Positions 1 to 13,000 of a stretch of 64,000 nucleotides of DNA are shown piece by piece; within the stretch, counting starts at the first letter, position 1; every line of letters starts with the position of its first letter. Origin of the DNA: Verticillium longisporum (taxonomy: Eukaryota; Ascomycota; Sordariomycetes; Glomerellales; Plectosphaerellaceae). A program made the position numbers and the translations under genes. Below the pieces are notes generated by a model. That model was not told the origin of the DNA, ran no database searches, and saw only the letters and a program-made list of their open reading frames with translations. The stretch spans positions 1,178,001-1,242,000 of the forward strand of contig JAETXT010000007.1 in the NCBI GenBank assembly GCA_019188255.1, in the 5' to 3' direction.

Positions 1-1659
1 GGTCGACGTAAAAGGCATGTGTCCAGAACAGGAGCTGAAGAAGCTTGGGAACGAGGGGCAGGTCGAACTCTGCGAGGCACAGGTCAGGTCGAGGCTACGG
101 AATCGCAACGAGGTCGATCGGTGGGCATTGTGGCAGGACGTACTCTTTTGGGTTATGCGTTCTTGTAGTGCGCGCAGCTGATCGACTCTGACTCTGGTGG
201 AAGAGGAGGTCAGAGCTCCTTTGAGAGCCGCGAAGTCGACATTGGCAGAGCCAGAATCTGCGCCGTTGGCGACAGGCTCGGCTTCGACTTCGTTCATTGC
301 GACGGCGTGTGAGATGGGACACAAGAGACGTCGGTCATCTGTGGCCGGCGCTTCAGTTGTCCTGTTGCGCCAGGGACAGAGACGCAGGCGGTTGGTAGGG
401 TTTGAGGTGAGTTCGGTAGGGGCGTGCTTGCTGGTGGGATACTGGCAGAAGTCGAGTGTTTGAAATTCCAGCGATTATCGAAACCACTGCACACAAATGG
501 AGCGAGTACACCTCGCACCCAAGCCTACCTTATTATTGCTACAAACTGCCTGGCCTAGGCATTTTAGGATTGGCTTGCCAGGGCGGAAATGGTGGGGTAC
601 AGCTTCGGCCAGCTGAAAGGAGCAGGCGGTCAGGATCTGGGACTTCGTTGGGAGTGCCCGCGTTATACCTAGGTAGGTACTGTACGGAAGGGCAGGTCAA
701 GCCTGCCACCTAGGAAGGCTTGCAACTGCCTCGAGACCAAAATCCAAGCACCCTTCCACATCCTCCAGGTACCTATCCAAACTATCGTCCCATGTGTAGT
801 GAGGTAGGTACATAGGTACATGGTCCAACACGCAAACTTGGGGTTCTTGTTCTTGCACACCAAATGAATTCGGTTCCCACAAGGGACTCAAACAAGCCGC
901 ACATAACTGGCTTCGAGACCATCTGTGCTCCCATGACAAGTCTTTTACGTTGAATTGATGCCCATAACACTAGCCTCAATTATGGGAGCTCGGGTTTGAC
1001 AACGCATAGCATTTCCATCCCGTGGCAGTGGACGTCTTTATCATTGTAGCGTGCGTACCCAAGCAAGCCAAGTAGCGTCATGGATGCCCACATTTACTTA
1101 CTGCTGCCCCACGTACCAACCCTCTTAGCGGGCTGTTGCGGGCAGGCAGGCTGGCAGGGAGGCACAAACGGGTAAGGGCAATCGGGCAACATCTCACTTC
1201 GCAGTCTCATCGTCAAGCAGAGCGAACCTGTACCAATTACGCACAACACGCGAGCCACCCCGTCCAGAATCTCAGCACTCTGTAGGGCCTGCCTCGCACT
1301 CATCCATCACGGAAAGAATCCTGCCGCAGGGTCTGCTGTCAGTCCCCTCGGCAGTTTCTCATCCTTCTTTGACGTCTGTTCTGAGGAATTTGGAACTCAC
1401 ATGATGGCCAACTTGTCCCTGATGGAGATACTGTCCTAAGAATCAAGTTTTCATTGCAAAACACCCCCTCCTTGCTTATCTTTCTGTTCATCCCAGCTTT
1501 TTTCTTTCCGGTCTCAGACCGTAACTTCACCCTTCACTTGGGGCGTCAGCGGCGACAGTACCACCTGCAGCAGCAGCAGCAGCAGCAACAGCGAGCGTCG
1601 TTGCTTGACACATCCCAACTCTTGATCAAACTCGGACGACACATACGGACATCAACATC
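1..1659. other. Intergenic region and 5' leader of the RNA helicase gene
   Basis: No convincing gene. Short overlapping open frames on both strands are low-complexity and match nothing I recognise. The stretch holds copies of a CCTAGGTAGGTAC-type palindrome near 667-682 and a diverged one near 800-822. A CAG-rich tract at about 1568-1591 lies shortly before the helicase start and is probably 5' UTR. Confidence 0.6.
1568..1591. repeat. CAG trinucleotide repeat in helicase leader
   Basis: Six CAG units followed by CAA and CAG, about 70 bp upstream of the helicase start codon. Short trinucleotide runs are common in mould 5' UTRs; no function is implied. Confidence 0.8.
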
Positions 1660-4600
1660 ATGGCCAAGAAGAAGAAGCCCGCCAACAACCCCGCACGTGG
1701 TTTTGCGACGACATCCGTCGCCTCGAAACCTAGGCCCGAAGTCCTCGAAGGTGCTGAGATCGCCCCTGACGTTGCTTCCCAACCAAAGCATAACGCCAAG
1801 GGCGGTGCAGCTACAGCCTCGGGTGCCCAGACACCAGCTACAAACGCCGCAGGTGCTGCGGCCACCAGCGACTCTGCTGCCGAAAGCAAAGATCTGAGCC
1901 CAGAAGAGTTTGAGAGGCGACTTGAAGAGTCCGAGTTGCAGTTGATGGTAGAGAAGAATGCTGCAAAGACGAGGCGCGATGTCAACCGACAAAAGACTCG
2001 CCTGGAGACAGACCGTCGTCTGCTCAGAGGACAGGCAGAGACGATCAATGTACGCAAGTGGCTTCCCCAAGAGCTCATGGACCACATACTCGATCTCGTT
2101 CAGGCCGAGGGCCGTTTCGCCTCCTCGAACGTCTCTGCAGAGCACAGCACCAGCGGCAAGATGCCACCAGAAGAAGACATGGTCATTCGCCTTTGGGCAC
2201 TGCAGCAGACACTTTCTTCCGTGGGCTTTCCCCAGGAACGCGTTCAGGCTGTCACACAGCACATTCTTGATATATCGCCCAATATCCCTGCCACAGCAAA
2301 GGACAGCATTTGGGGTCTTGAGGAAGCCATGGAGTGGCTTGCCCGAGAGTTGACGGCCGATGAGTTGCCTGATTACGAGGGTCGCGGCAAACCCAGCCTG
2401 AAGCCTACAGGTGGGCTCTGTCCTACCTGAACCCGGTGTATGTAGGATTGATTGCTGACCAGAATAGAAACGCCAGCCGACAGCCCGCTCACGTCAGGCA
2501 CTACAACTCCGGGCTACTCCGAAGCTCCTTCCCGTCAAACCAAAGGAAAAAACGGAGGGCAAGCGCAGGCTCAAATATCTAGCAGAAAGGCTGCCATCAC
2601 ATGTGACAGCGATATAGAACCGGATGATTTAATTCCTGTATACATCGAAACCAAGTCAAAGCTCTTTTCAGCAGAACGGGCACAACAAGAGAGCAAACGA
2701 TCGAAGCCATCCGTGCCCATAGATGAAGGAGTCATCCCGAGGCTGCAGGCGAAGCTGGAAAGGATCGAAAAGGATGTACTTTTCGACAGATATCCCGCTG
2801 AGCAGCAGTGGAAGGCTAAAAAGATGGCGCTGGAAAAAGAGCTCGCTGCAACGAGAAGACAGAAAGCCCAGGACGCAACCTCGGAGGCTACAGAGACAAG
2901 TTCCGAGCCAACTGAAGAGCCTCTCACCGGAGATGTCAATGATGAAGCTGAACGCATGGCCGCAGAGATCCTAGCCGAAGGTGCAGACGACGATGATGAC
3001 AATGCACTGGCAGGTCTATTCGACAGCCTACCAACCAACGAAGTGGACGCGGACACTGGCAAAACGAATACAGTTGTCAATGGCCCCGACGGAGTCAAGG
3101 TCACTATTCGGTCATTCGGAACATGGACGGGCGTGAGCCCCATGAGGGCGTTGGAAGAAGCCTGCCGCGCCCGGGACTCATCCGTCAAACTCCAGTACCG
3201 TCTCATCTCGGAAGTACCATTTGCCAACCGCCACATGTTGAACATCAGTTGGAGCAAGACCCAGGCCATACCACCTGCATCCTCAGACGACACGGTGCAT
3301 GTGTCTGCTTACGCCAAAGCCTTCACTTATAGCATGAGATCTGTAGCAGCTCCCGACAAGAAGCAGTCTGAAGCTTTCATTGCCACGTGGGCCCTATACC
3401 ATATTTTTGGCCCCTCGCAAAAGGAAGAAAAGGTTGGACTACGTCTGCCTCCCGTCTGGAAAGAGCTCTGGACCGAGCTTGCCGAAGCACGCAAGAGCTC
3501 ATTAGACGCCAAGGACCGAGAAGAAATCAAAATCCTTCGTGCCATGGTACGGCAGAGACAAGACCAAGAACTCGAGGACGGTGTGATACTCCCTCTGCCT
3601 CTCGTGGCCGCGGAGCGGCGCGAGACGCGCGGGGAATTGACCGAGGGGGCCGCGGATCCAGCGCAAAGGAATCGCGGAGGGCCTCAATATTTCCACCAAA
3701 TATGGGCCAAAAAGTCCAGTACACCTCGGTATCAAACTATGCTGCAATCTCGAATGCAGCTCCCTATGTGGCAGTTCCGTCAGCAAGTCGTGGATACAGT
3801 CGACCGCGAGCAAGTTGTCATCATCTGTGGTGAAACGGGTTGCGGTAAGAGCACGCAAGTTCCCTCGTTCCTGTTGGAGCATCAGCTGGCGCAAGGCAAG
3901 CCATGCAAAATATATTGTACCGAACCGCGCCGTATATCTGCGATATCGCTCGCACGCCGTGTGAGCGAGGAACTCGGAGAGGGCCGGGGTGATATTGGCA
4001 CGCCAAGATCGCTCGTTGGCTATTCTATTCGCCTTGAAGCCAACACATCCAAGGAGACGAGGCTAGTGTTCGCCACGACGGGTATCGTTATGCGCATGCT
4101 TGAGGGCTCGAACGATCTTCGAGAAGTGACGCATTTGGTACTCGACGAGGTGCACGAAAGATCCATTGACAGCGACTTTCTTCTTATCGTGTTGAAAAAG
4201 CTCATGCTCCGACGAAAGGACTTGAAGGTAGTTCTCATGTCTGCTACGGTGGATGCCGAACGCTTTTCCAACTACCTCGGGAACGCCCCTGTTCTGACAG
4301 TTCCCGGTCGGACATTCCCTGTGCAAGTTCGCTACCTGGAAGATGCCATTGAACTCACAGGTTTCAGCACTGGTCAGGCGAATCAGGAGAAGATGGTTGA
4401 TCTCGACGATGACGTGGAAACGGAAACGGAAGGTCCAAAGACGACTGTTGGGAGCGAATTGACCAAGTATTCTGCCAAGACAAGAAACACGCTGGCTCAG
4501 ATGGACGAATATCGGATCGACTTCGACCTCATCGTCCAGCTCATTGCCAAGATCGCAGCCGATCCGTCGTACTCGCAATTCAGTAAGGCAATCTTGGTCT

Positions 4601-6317
4601 TCTTGCCAGGTATTGCAGAGATCAGGACAATCAACGACATGCTCCTTGGGGATCCTTCGTTCGCAAAAGACTGGCTCATATATCCTCTCCACTCCAGTAT
4701 CGCAACAGAAGATCAGGAGGCTGCCTTCCTTGTCCCTCCGCCGGGCATCAGAAAGGTCGTCTTGGCTACAAACATCGCAGAGACAGGTATCACTATCCCG
4801 GACGTGACTTGCGTTATCGACACTGGGAAACATCGCGAGATGAGATTCGATGAGAGGCGGCAGCTCTCCCGTCTCATCGATACGTTCATCTCGCGCGCGA
4901 ATGCGAAACAGCGAAGGGGCCGTGCCGGTCGTGTCCAAGAAGGCCTCTGTTTCCATATGTTCACCAACCATCGGCACGATGCGCTCCTCAGCGACCAACA
5001 GACCCCTGAGATGCTCCGCTTGTCCCTGCAGGACTTGGCGATTCGTGTCAAGATTTGCAAGATTGGAGGTATCGAAGAGACCCTGAGTGAGGCTCTGGAT
5101 GCGCCTTCCGCAAAGAATATTCGACGTGCTGTCGACGCCTTGATCGATGTTCGAGCGCTAACCAATGCTGAAGAGCTAACGCCCCTGGGCCATCAACTCG
5201 CCAGGCTTCCTTTAGACGTGTTTCTTGGGAAACTCATTTTGTTGGGCACCGTGTTCAAGTGTCTGGATATGGCCATCACGGTTGCCGCTATATTGTCATC
5301 CAAATCCCCCTTCTCTGCTCCGTTCGGACAACGAGCGCAAGCTGACATGGTACGCATGGGCTTCCGACGTGGTGACTCCGATCTCTTGACTATTTACAAT
5401 GCCTACCTGGCTTGGAGGCGAGTTTGTCAAACCACAAGTGCTTCTGGCGGAAAGGAGTTTCAGTTCTGCCGCAAGAACTTCCTCAGCCAACAGACACTTG
5501 CCAACATTGAGGACCTTAAGGGCCAGCTCATGGTCTCTCTTGTGGACTCGGGATTCTTGTCTTTGACCGATGACGAGCGACGCGCACTGAACCGTCTACG
5601 ATACTCAAACAACTCACGCCGGCGTCATCAGCAGTTTTTTGAGATTCCACAGCGCGTCAACCTCAACAGTGAGAACGACGCAATCACTACAGCTGTCATT
5701 GCTTGGAGCTTCTACCCCAAACTCCTCGTGCGCGACACACCTGGTAGTCGTGGTCTGCGCAACGTGGGGAACAACCAGTCCATCAGCTTGCATCCCTCAT
5801 CGGTCAATAAGGGTCACAACGAGATCAGGTGGCTGTCCTACTACCACATTATGCAGTCCAAGGCGTGAGTACCGCAGTCCCTCTAGACCATTTTTGCAGC
5901 AGCTGATTTTCTTTCCTTCAGTGTCTACCACGCGCACGAGACATCGGCAGCCGACGCCTTTGCTATCGCCCTGCTTTGTGGAGATGTCAAGGCGGACGTA
6001 AGTTGCTCCTCATCCACGCCTTTCTCGCGGCTGGCTGGCTTTATGTACTGTAGAGCAATCTGCTGACACCGACCCAGATGTTCGCGGGCGTCCTTGTCTT
6101 GGATGGGAATCGCGCAAGATTCGCGCTGCCGGACTGGAAGACAATGCTAGTGCTCAAGGTCCTGCGCACCCGGCTTAGGGAGGTGCTCACTCGCGCATTC
6201 AAACAGCCGGGCAAATTGCCTACGGCTCAACAGGAGCGCTGGCTCGAGGTGTGGCAGAAGATCTTCTCACAGGACGCCCACAAAGAAAACGGATCGACGG
6301 CGGTCACCAAGGCCTAG
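1660..6317 (+). CDS. DEAH/DExH-box RNA helicase, DHX29/DHX57 (S. pombe ucp12, yeast YLR419W) type
   Basis: Four exons: 1660-2410, 2468-5864, 5922-5997, 6078-6317; about 1487 aa. The first intron has a weak GTGGGC donor; its 3' border at 2467 was chosen because it keeps frame. The N-terminal third is charged and acidic, with a double-stranded-RNA-binding-like segment around residues 470-570. The helicase core is complete: motif I GETGCGKST near residue 705, motif II DEVH near 810, motif III SAT, motif V region ATNIAETGITIPD and motif VI QRRGRAGR. Helicase-associated and OB-fold regions follow and run through the small last exons. Relatives unwind or remodel RNA, DHX29 on the 40S ribosome during scanning. 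A cytoplasmic translation role is inferred. No frame lesions are visible. Confidence 0.9.
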
Positions 6318-6798
6318 AACCTTTCTTCCGGGCGCAATGAAAGTAAAAAAGCAGATCCCCTGTAATTTGGCAATGAATGTAGCGATGCCGCAGCCCTGTG
6401 AAGTTTCTCGTATATACCCATGTTGGGTCTGAGTGATCGGCGTGTCAGTTGTGTCGCATATTAGCCGAAAGATCGAGATCAAGATGACAGATCACACGCG
6501 ACACGTCAAATTGAGGTAAAGGCATAAGAATTGAAACTCGTTCTCGAGTTTCTTGGAAAGAGACCGGAAAAGTCCGGGCCTCTGGAAGGGAAGAGGGGCG
6601 TCAGCGTGTTCCCCCCTCCCCTCTCAGTGATGGATTCGAGTTATTGATACATGAAGGCAGCTTCCCCTCCCCCCCTTTCTGCCTGTTCCTTTCATCTCCT
6701 CCTCGGAGGTTGGCAAGACCTCTTGACATGAAAAATTGTCCAACATGAAAAGAGGGATAAACGCCGTATTAGATGCTCACTATTCTTTCGTGGCCCTT
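6318..6798. other. Convergent intergenic region
   Basis: About 480 bp between the 3' ends of the helicase (+) and the Prp24-like gene (-), presumably both 3' UTRs. It contains C-rich tracts near 6607-6622 and 6666-6682. No gene is seen. Confidence 0.7.
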
Positions 6799-9700
6799 TC
6801 ACTCTTTCTTCTTGACGTCCTCATCTTCCTTTCCATTGGTCGTCGAGGAGATGCTGCCTCCGCCGAGGAACATGGCTTTAAACTCAGCGTTGCTCTTCAT
6901 GGGCTTTGGCGGCGCGTCTCCCTTTTCCGTCGGCGGTGCAGACACAGCGGCGCCGTTCGCCTTGGCCGGCGCGGCTCCCTTGCTCGCCACGAACCCGAGG
7001 CCACGCTTTGCGCCGCCCTTGCCGAGGACAGGCCGCCTGACGGTCGACGGCGCGAACGAGGGCTTACTGCTACCCGCGGACGCCTTGGCGCCGTCCTTTT
7101 TGGCGCCGCCGCCACCATAGACAATCTTGTCCGTCCGCATCTCGCCCTTGGCGTGCCGAAGCTCGTCGACGGAACCGGTCCGGAGTTTCCGGCCGTCGAG
7201 AAGGTATCCGTCCAGCTGCAGCGCGGCGCGTCCCGCGCTCGCTGCGTCTTCAAACTCAATGCTCGCGCCGCCGTGGCTCGGCTGCAGAACGAGACCTGTA
7301 AAGCCGGCGATCTTGCCGACGATTTCCTTGACGCGTGCATCGTTTACCGTATCAGGAATGTCGAGCAGGGCAATGCTCCGCGCGGCGACTTCTTCCCGCG
7401 CTTGCGACTTTGATGAGTCGCCGTTCGCGTCTTCCATCGTCTCGTCACCCCCGTGGTCACGACTCGGCGCCGGTGAGGCCGAACTGCGCTCACCAGACAC
7501 GGCGGCGGCGCGCTTGTAAATGACGGGCGTTGACAGTGCGACGGTCATGATCGAAGTGCGGAATTTGGTGCTGTTTAATTCAGCGACGGCCTTGTTGGCC
7601 TGCTCCTTGGACGCGAGCTCGATATAGGCAGTGCCGTAACCTTTGCCCCCTTTGTTGCGCGGTATACTCACCCGCTGAACGGGGCCGATCTTGGAGAAGA
7701 CCTCTCTGAGTTCGTCTTCGGTGACGACTGGGTCCAGATTGGTGACGTGAAGCTCGCGACCCTCGTCTACTGCTCCGTCGCGCTTCTTGGCACGAGACGG
7801 GTCAGAGAACATGGCTGTCAGTTTATACTCGCCGTTCAAGAGCTTGCCGTGTTTCTGCGTGGCTTTTGTCGAGGCCTCCCGCGTCCTGAAGGTAACATAG
7901 CTGAAGCGTCGACGCACATTGCCCTTCAGGCTGGGCATGCGGACGCTGATGATGTCGCCACAGTCCTTGAACAGGTTGCGCAGGTAATCGGGGCCTGCCG
8001 TCGGAGGATAATTGGTGACAAAGACGGTCAGGTCGGTGCCGGGCTCGACTCCAATCTGAGCCTCGCCAAAGTACTTTCCATCGCGCAGCAGCGCCGACTG
8101 AGCCTCTTCGGGTGACCTGAATTCAATCACGACAACTTGGGACTCGCCATCCTTGTCGGCGACAGTCTGCAAGCTGTTGATGTGTCCGTAGTCTTTGAAG
8201 TATTGCCGGATCTTGGTCTGTGTGACGCTTGCTGGGATGTTGGTGACAAGGACAGATGTGTTTTCGCGGTCCCTTTTGAGACTCTGCTGCGTTGATGCAG
8301 AGTCGGCCTCGTTTCCATGATTTCGTTGACGCTTGTTGGATCCCTCACCCGGAAGCTCTTCCTCGTCTGCCTGCTCGTCTCCGCGCTTCCGCTTGGAGCC
8401 CGAAGGTGACTGATGATTCGCTTCCTCCGCGGCATGCGCTGCCTGTTGTTGCTGGAGCTGGGCGGCATAGAGCTCTGCCGCCTGAGCAGCCTCGAGCTCA
8501 CGACGTCGGGCGGTCTCTTTTCGAAGCTCAGTCACGCTGTCGGTCGCGTTCCTCACGGTGCTGGGAAGCTCATAGTCGTTGCAGTGCTGGAGGTAAACAT
8601 CCATGACCCTTTCGGGCCAGTCCAGCGTCTTACGCTTGACCGCACGACCCAGTACGGCTGTGGCTACGGAAGGAACCCGTAGGCCCACGGCAGCGGTAGA
8701 AGGCGTTGGGCTGCGGTCCTTTCCATTAGAGGCGAACACCATCATCTCCCATAGATAGTAGTTGAGCCAAAAGTCGTAGCTATCTGCGTAGAGCGACTTT
8801 TCCGCCAGCTTGTGCCACTGCGTCCTCGCGTCATCTGGCGAACGTTTCTTTTCCGTGAGATACTGGATGTAAATGCGTTCGAGGCGGAAGGCGGGATCGC
8901 CGCGGTACTCATCTCCGTAGCGGTTCTTGGCTTGGTCGACAAACTCGATGGCAGCCTGCAGGCCCATGTCGGCAATGTCGACGGCCTCGTCGGAGGCGTT
9001 TAGATCCATGGCAGTGCGCTTCAGGAAGCCACACCAGCCAGCGTACATGTCGAGGAGGGCGGTCATTCCATTCTTGTAGAGGTCGGGGTGGCTCGTAGCC
9101 TTGTGCTTGATCTGTTCAATATCATGGAAAGGAAGCCTAGCCTCCTCGGCGCTGAGGATGTAACGAGACCACAGCGCCCCCGACCACGGACAATGATCGA
9201 CAGCGCGGCGAATGACGTCTAGCATGGCGTATGGGGATTGCGCAAAGGTCCCCGAGGTTGAGAGGAACCGAATGTACTCCATCCATACGTATTCATCGAA
9301 TGTGAAGACGCCAGTCAGGGCGCGTGAGTAAAGACCGCGACACAGGTCGCCCGTCGTCTCCATGGTCTTGCTGCTCCTCTTGCTCTGCGAGATTTCCCAG
9401 TCTAGATATTCCTTCAGCAGGGTTTTGTACTCCTCATCGGCACCGTCGCGGGCGGCCTTGCGTAGCTTGGACTCGAAGATTTCGCGATCTTCGACGAGTT
9501 GCTTGGCTTCTTGAGACTTGGCCGTGACAGCCTGCATCGTGTCCTCCCAGGCGGATTTGTTATATGTGGAGAGGAAGGTGGAAAAGTCCTGCGCAGTCTG
9601 GTCGCGTGTGACGTGGGGTATTTGCAGACGGTCGGAGTAGAGGTGGGTGATACGCCTTACACCCTCGGCCGTCCTCGTGCGGTCGAGGAGGCCGCGCTCG

Positions 9701-10047
9701 AGGGAGATCCAGCGATCCCACAGCTCGTGGCTGTCGCTGATGCGGTACTGAATGGCTTCATAGCCTTGTTGCCAGAGGCTGAGGGCGGCATTCAGAGAAA
9801 GGATGTCGCGACTCATGTGCTGCTCCTCCTCGGACCAGCCGGTTTCGCCGGACTGACAGTCGACATAGAGCGACCAAAAGTGATCGCAATAGGCGCGCCA
9901 GATTTTGAGGCTGCTGGGTTCGGCATCGACGGCGAGCTTGAAGAGCTCGATGACGTGAACGTGTTTTTCGAGGTCATTCGCCTGACGGCTATGCTCGGCG
10001 ACGTAGTCCACCCAGCGGTCTTCGCCGACGGGGAGGGGCGGCGCCAT
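6799..10047 (-). CDS. PRP24: U4/U6 snRNA-associated splicing factor Prp24 / SART3-type
   Basis: A single uninterrupted exon of 1082 aa from the ATG at 10047 (first residues MAPPLPVGEDRW). An in-frame ATG at 10146 would add 33 basic residues and cannot be excluded. The N-terminal half has the pattern of HAT (half-a-TPR) helical repeats with conserved W/Y positions. Four RNA-recognition motifs follow, beginning near residues 596 (SVLVTNIP), 671 (LTVFVTNY), 763 (ELHVTNL) and 889 (SIALLDIP). The C-terminus has an LSm-interaction motif, NAEFKAMFLGGG, near 1052. This HAT + RRM + LSm-tail order is that of SART3 and filamentous-fungal Prp24, which anneals U4 and U6 snRNAs during spliceosome recycling in the nucleus. 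A KR-rich stretch around residue 550 is a possible nuclear localisation signal. Confidence 0.93.
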   Translation of the reverse strand: MAPPLPVGEDRWVDYVAEHSRQANDLEKHVHVIELFKLAVDAEPSSLKIWRAYCDHFWSLYVDCQSGETGWSEEEQHMSRDILSLNAALSLWQQGYEAIQYRISDSHELWDRWISLERGLLDRTRTAEGVRRITHLYSDRLQIPHVTRDQTAQDFSTFLSTYNKSAWEDTMQAVTAKSQEAKQLVEDREIFESKLRKAARDGADEEYKTLLKEYLDWEISQSKRSSKTMETTGDLCRGLYSRALTGVFTFDEYVWMEYIRFLSTSGTFAQSPYAMLDVIRRAVDHCPWSGALWSRYILSAEEARLPFHDIEQIKHKATSHPDLYKNGMTALLDMYAGWCGFLKRTAMDLNASDEAVDIADMGLQAAIEFVDQAKNRYGDEYRGDPAFRLERIYIQYLTEKKRSPDDARTQWHKLAEKSLYADSYDFWLNYYLWEMMVFASNGKDRSPTPSTAAVGLRVPSVATAVLGRAVKRKTLDWPERVMDVYLQHCNDYELPSTVRNATDSVTELRKETARRRELEAAQAAELYAAQLQQQQAAHAAEEANHQSPSGSKRKRGDEQADEEELPGEGSNKRQRNHGNEADSASTQQSLKRDRENTSVLVTNIPASVTQTKIRQYFKDYGHINSLQTVADKDGESQVVVIEFRSPEEAQSALLRDGKYFGEAQIGVEPGTDLTVFVTNYPPTAGPDYLRNLFKDCGDIISVRMPSLKGNVRRRFSYVTFRTREASTKATQKHGKLLNGEYKLTAMFSDPSRAKKRDGAVDEGRELHVTNLDPVVTEDELREVFSKIGPVQRVSIPRNKGGKGYGTAYIELASKEQANKAVAELNSTKFRTSIMTVALSTPVIYKRAAAVSGERSSASPAPSRDHGGDETMEDANGDSSKSQAREEVAARSIALLDIPDTVNDARVKEIVGKIAGFTGLVLQPSHGGASIEFEDAASAGRAALQLDGYLLDGRKLRTGSVDELRHAKGEMRTDKIVYGGGGAKKDGAKASAGSSKPSFAPSTVRRPVLGKGGAKRGLGFVASKGAAPAKANGAAVSAPPTEKGDAPPKPMKSNAEFKAMFLGGGSISSTTNGKEDEDVKKKE

Positions 10048-13000
10048 GCTGACGGTTGTGTCGCGCCGACAAGGGGCGGAGCATGGATGGAACGCAGGCG
10101 TCGAAGCACGCTGTCGCGAGAAGAGGTTGCGGTTCGATCGAGGCACAGCGTCTTAGGTAGTCGAGTCAAGCCAGAGCTGGGATGCTCAAGTCGCAGGTCC
10201 GGTTGTCGAGGTTAGCGTACGAGAGAGAACACGCCAGGATTTGGAGGGCGAAATGTCCAGCGGAAAGAGATGGTTGGAGGGTCCCGATTCGCGACTTGTC
10301 AAGAGATCCGTGTGTTGGGCGCTCGGAGGCTGTTGGGACGAGGCGCAAAACATAAAAAATGGCAAACCTGGTGCCTGATGAGGGTCGCGGGCAGGTCGGG
10401 TTGTCGGACAGCAACCAGAGAGAGAAATGGCCAGGGGAAAGAAGGACGGTTGACAGCGCAAGCCGATTGATTGGCAGGAAGTGGCAGGCTGACAAGGCTG
10501 GGTCGTGAGTGGTGAAGGGTTGAGCACCCAATGCCTGTGGATCAGGGGATGGTCTAGAGACGGGCAGATTTTCCAACCCGTGTTTCTGAGGTGAGGTAGG
10601 TACAACTGTCTTGGTTTCTGATTGCCTGCCATGACCTGAAATCCCAGGTACCGGAGGCCTGCCTACCTGCCTACCTGGTACCTACATGTGCCTACCTAGG
10701 TAGGTACCTACATGTGCCTACCTAGGTAGGTACCTACATGTACCTACCTAGGTAAGGTACCTAGAGGCAACAGTGAGCAGGCACTGTCAGAAGGACCTCC
10801 CTCTGGTGGGTGGTTCCTTGGTGGGTCGGCCCTCTGTGCCGGCGCCGCCTGCTCTACATGTACTACAGTACCTCTCTGGAGGTGATGCCTCTAACCAGTC
10901 AGATCAACTGCTTGGGGGCAGTACCTTCCTTAGTCATCCACGCCAGCCGCGAAGGAGCAACCCATCTGAAGCCGCATGAATCGTCAGGTTCGACTCTCCA
11001 TCGCCGACAAGAGGCCAAACATGACAGGAATGCCTAGTACGGCACAGAACATGACGCATCCCCTCTCTGATTCACAATCACCCCATCCCATCATGCCCGT
11101 CTCTGCCTTGAACGGCCCTTGAACCGCTGGGGGGCCCAGCTAACGCCGTGGGACTGCATTCGCTGTCCTTGACTGGCCGAGAAGCCCATTTGTCGCCATG
11201 GAGCCTGTCACTATGATGCTCTATGGTATCATCCAAGACGCTTCGACGAGCCAGCAGACCCGGAATGCGATCTACTAGATCATCTCGAACGCTGTGATGA
11301 CTCTCAGCTCCAGATAGACGTGATGATACCTGTGATGTGCACCCTCGAGTTGAGCTTCATTCCACTGGTCATCGCTGAGAATACCGTGGCCTCCCGGAGC
11401 CAACTCCGTGGCACCGATGTCCCTGGATTGGAGCATCCAATGGTTCACCACCACTACATGCTCTCCCTTCTGCAGGTGCACCTAGCCCCCAGATAGCCTG
11501 CACGAAGACAGCTGAAGACCACGACGCGCCCCCGCATAAGTCCGCGTACCATGCGGTGATCAAGAAACGAGGGGGGGCCCGAAGCCCTGGTTTTGACCCC
11601 TTTCGTTCTCATTGCCGACAATCAGCTGCCACATTTCGTTGGTGTTGCCCCTTTCGTCTCCCTGAAACAGTCAATTGCCAAGGATGGCCACCATCGGTTT
11701 TCTTATGCTCGTCTTACGCTCGTCACAAGAACGACGATTCAGAGCCATGACTTGTCGAACGTGATGCGTGCGCTAAATTGTCCTGTAACGGGCGCGATGT
11801 ACCAGTCAATCGACGTCAGGGAGCGCCCTCCCCCTTCTTGCGCTTCCCGGAGGCATGAACGATAAACGAAATGAGGTTGCCATGCAGCCGTGTTCCCGTC
11901 CGCTGTTACTAGAACTCCCGGCTCGGATTGATTAGATCAGGTTTGGCGCACTCCCAGACTGTTCAGGCTGCTGGGGGGCTTGGCCAGCCAGTGCCAGTCT
12001 GATCCGAGGGTCGACCCTGGCGCAGATCCCACGGTGTCCCTTGTAAGCTTCACCCTCACATCCCCCCCCCCTCTACTGCCGCCCTGCTCCTCAGGCATCG
12101 GAGAATCGTCTGGCGGTCGGACTTCGCATAGCCCTGGGTCTCTCGTGTCTGCCGACAAGAGGTGCGCTTGTCAACGAGCCGGTCAATGGTCGGGCTCCCA
12201 TCATCAGACGATAAACGGTGCTCATTGTCGTGCCCATGCGCCACGGTATGCTCAGACCGCTTCTTGATCACACAAATGTCATTTCTTGGTCCGAACATGG
12301 CCAGAAAGCAGAGCACGCCGCACACAGCCTCCTCTGACTGCCTGGCACGGCATGTCCGCCCGTCAGAGATGCTCGCCAGGCCCGGGGCTGAAGGGGCCCT
12401 TGACCAGGCAAACCGTCAAACGTTTGATCGCCTGGACGGGACGATGATGTGGCTGGCTCGTATGGTCGGCTTGTCCGCCCTGGGACATACATCCCGCTGC
12501 ATTCATCCGTTGCGCTGAAAAGGCTGTACCGCATCCACTTTTGCTGAGTGCGGATTCAACGAGCAGCGACCCCTCATCGCCGGCTGTCCGAATGACATGG
12601 CTTGACTTGACTGACGACGATCAGTGACGGGCTCGGTCTCGCTCGTCCCTTCCGTATTTCCTTCCACGGACGTCAGTCGAATGCCAGCCACGCCTTCTCC
12701 CCGCCCTCTTCCAAGGCACCAATTGCGCAGCGCCGGTTGTCCCTTCCCACCCCGTTCCCCTCCCCCTTTGGTAGAGGTTGCCCTCGTCGACCAACCACTT
12801 GACCCTGGTTCGATCTGGATCTGAAGGAGCTAGTAACTAATCTGGCAGGAAGGCACATAAGGGTCCGGGGTAGGGACAGGGCACCAACACCAGGCAGGTA
12901 GGAGGTCTGCCAATTGCCTGGTATTAATTGCGCTGCCGATGTGCTACGTGATAGAAGCAAGAACTTAATGCGTGACAGTGGGCACTGGCCATGACAGCAG

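Noticed and set aside
10681..10759. CRISPR-like array
   Set aside because: Units are directly adjacent without spacers and the genome is eukaryotic.
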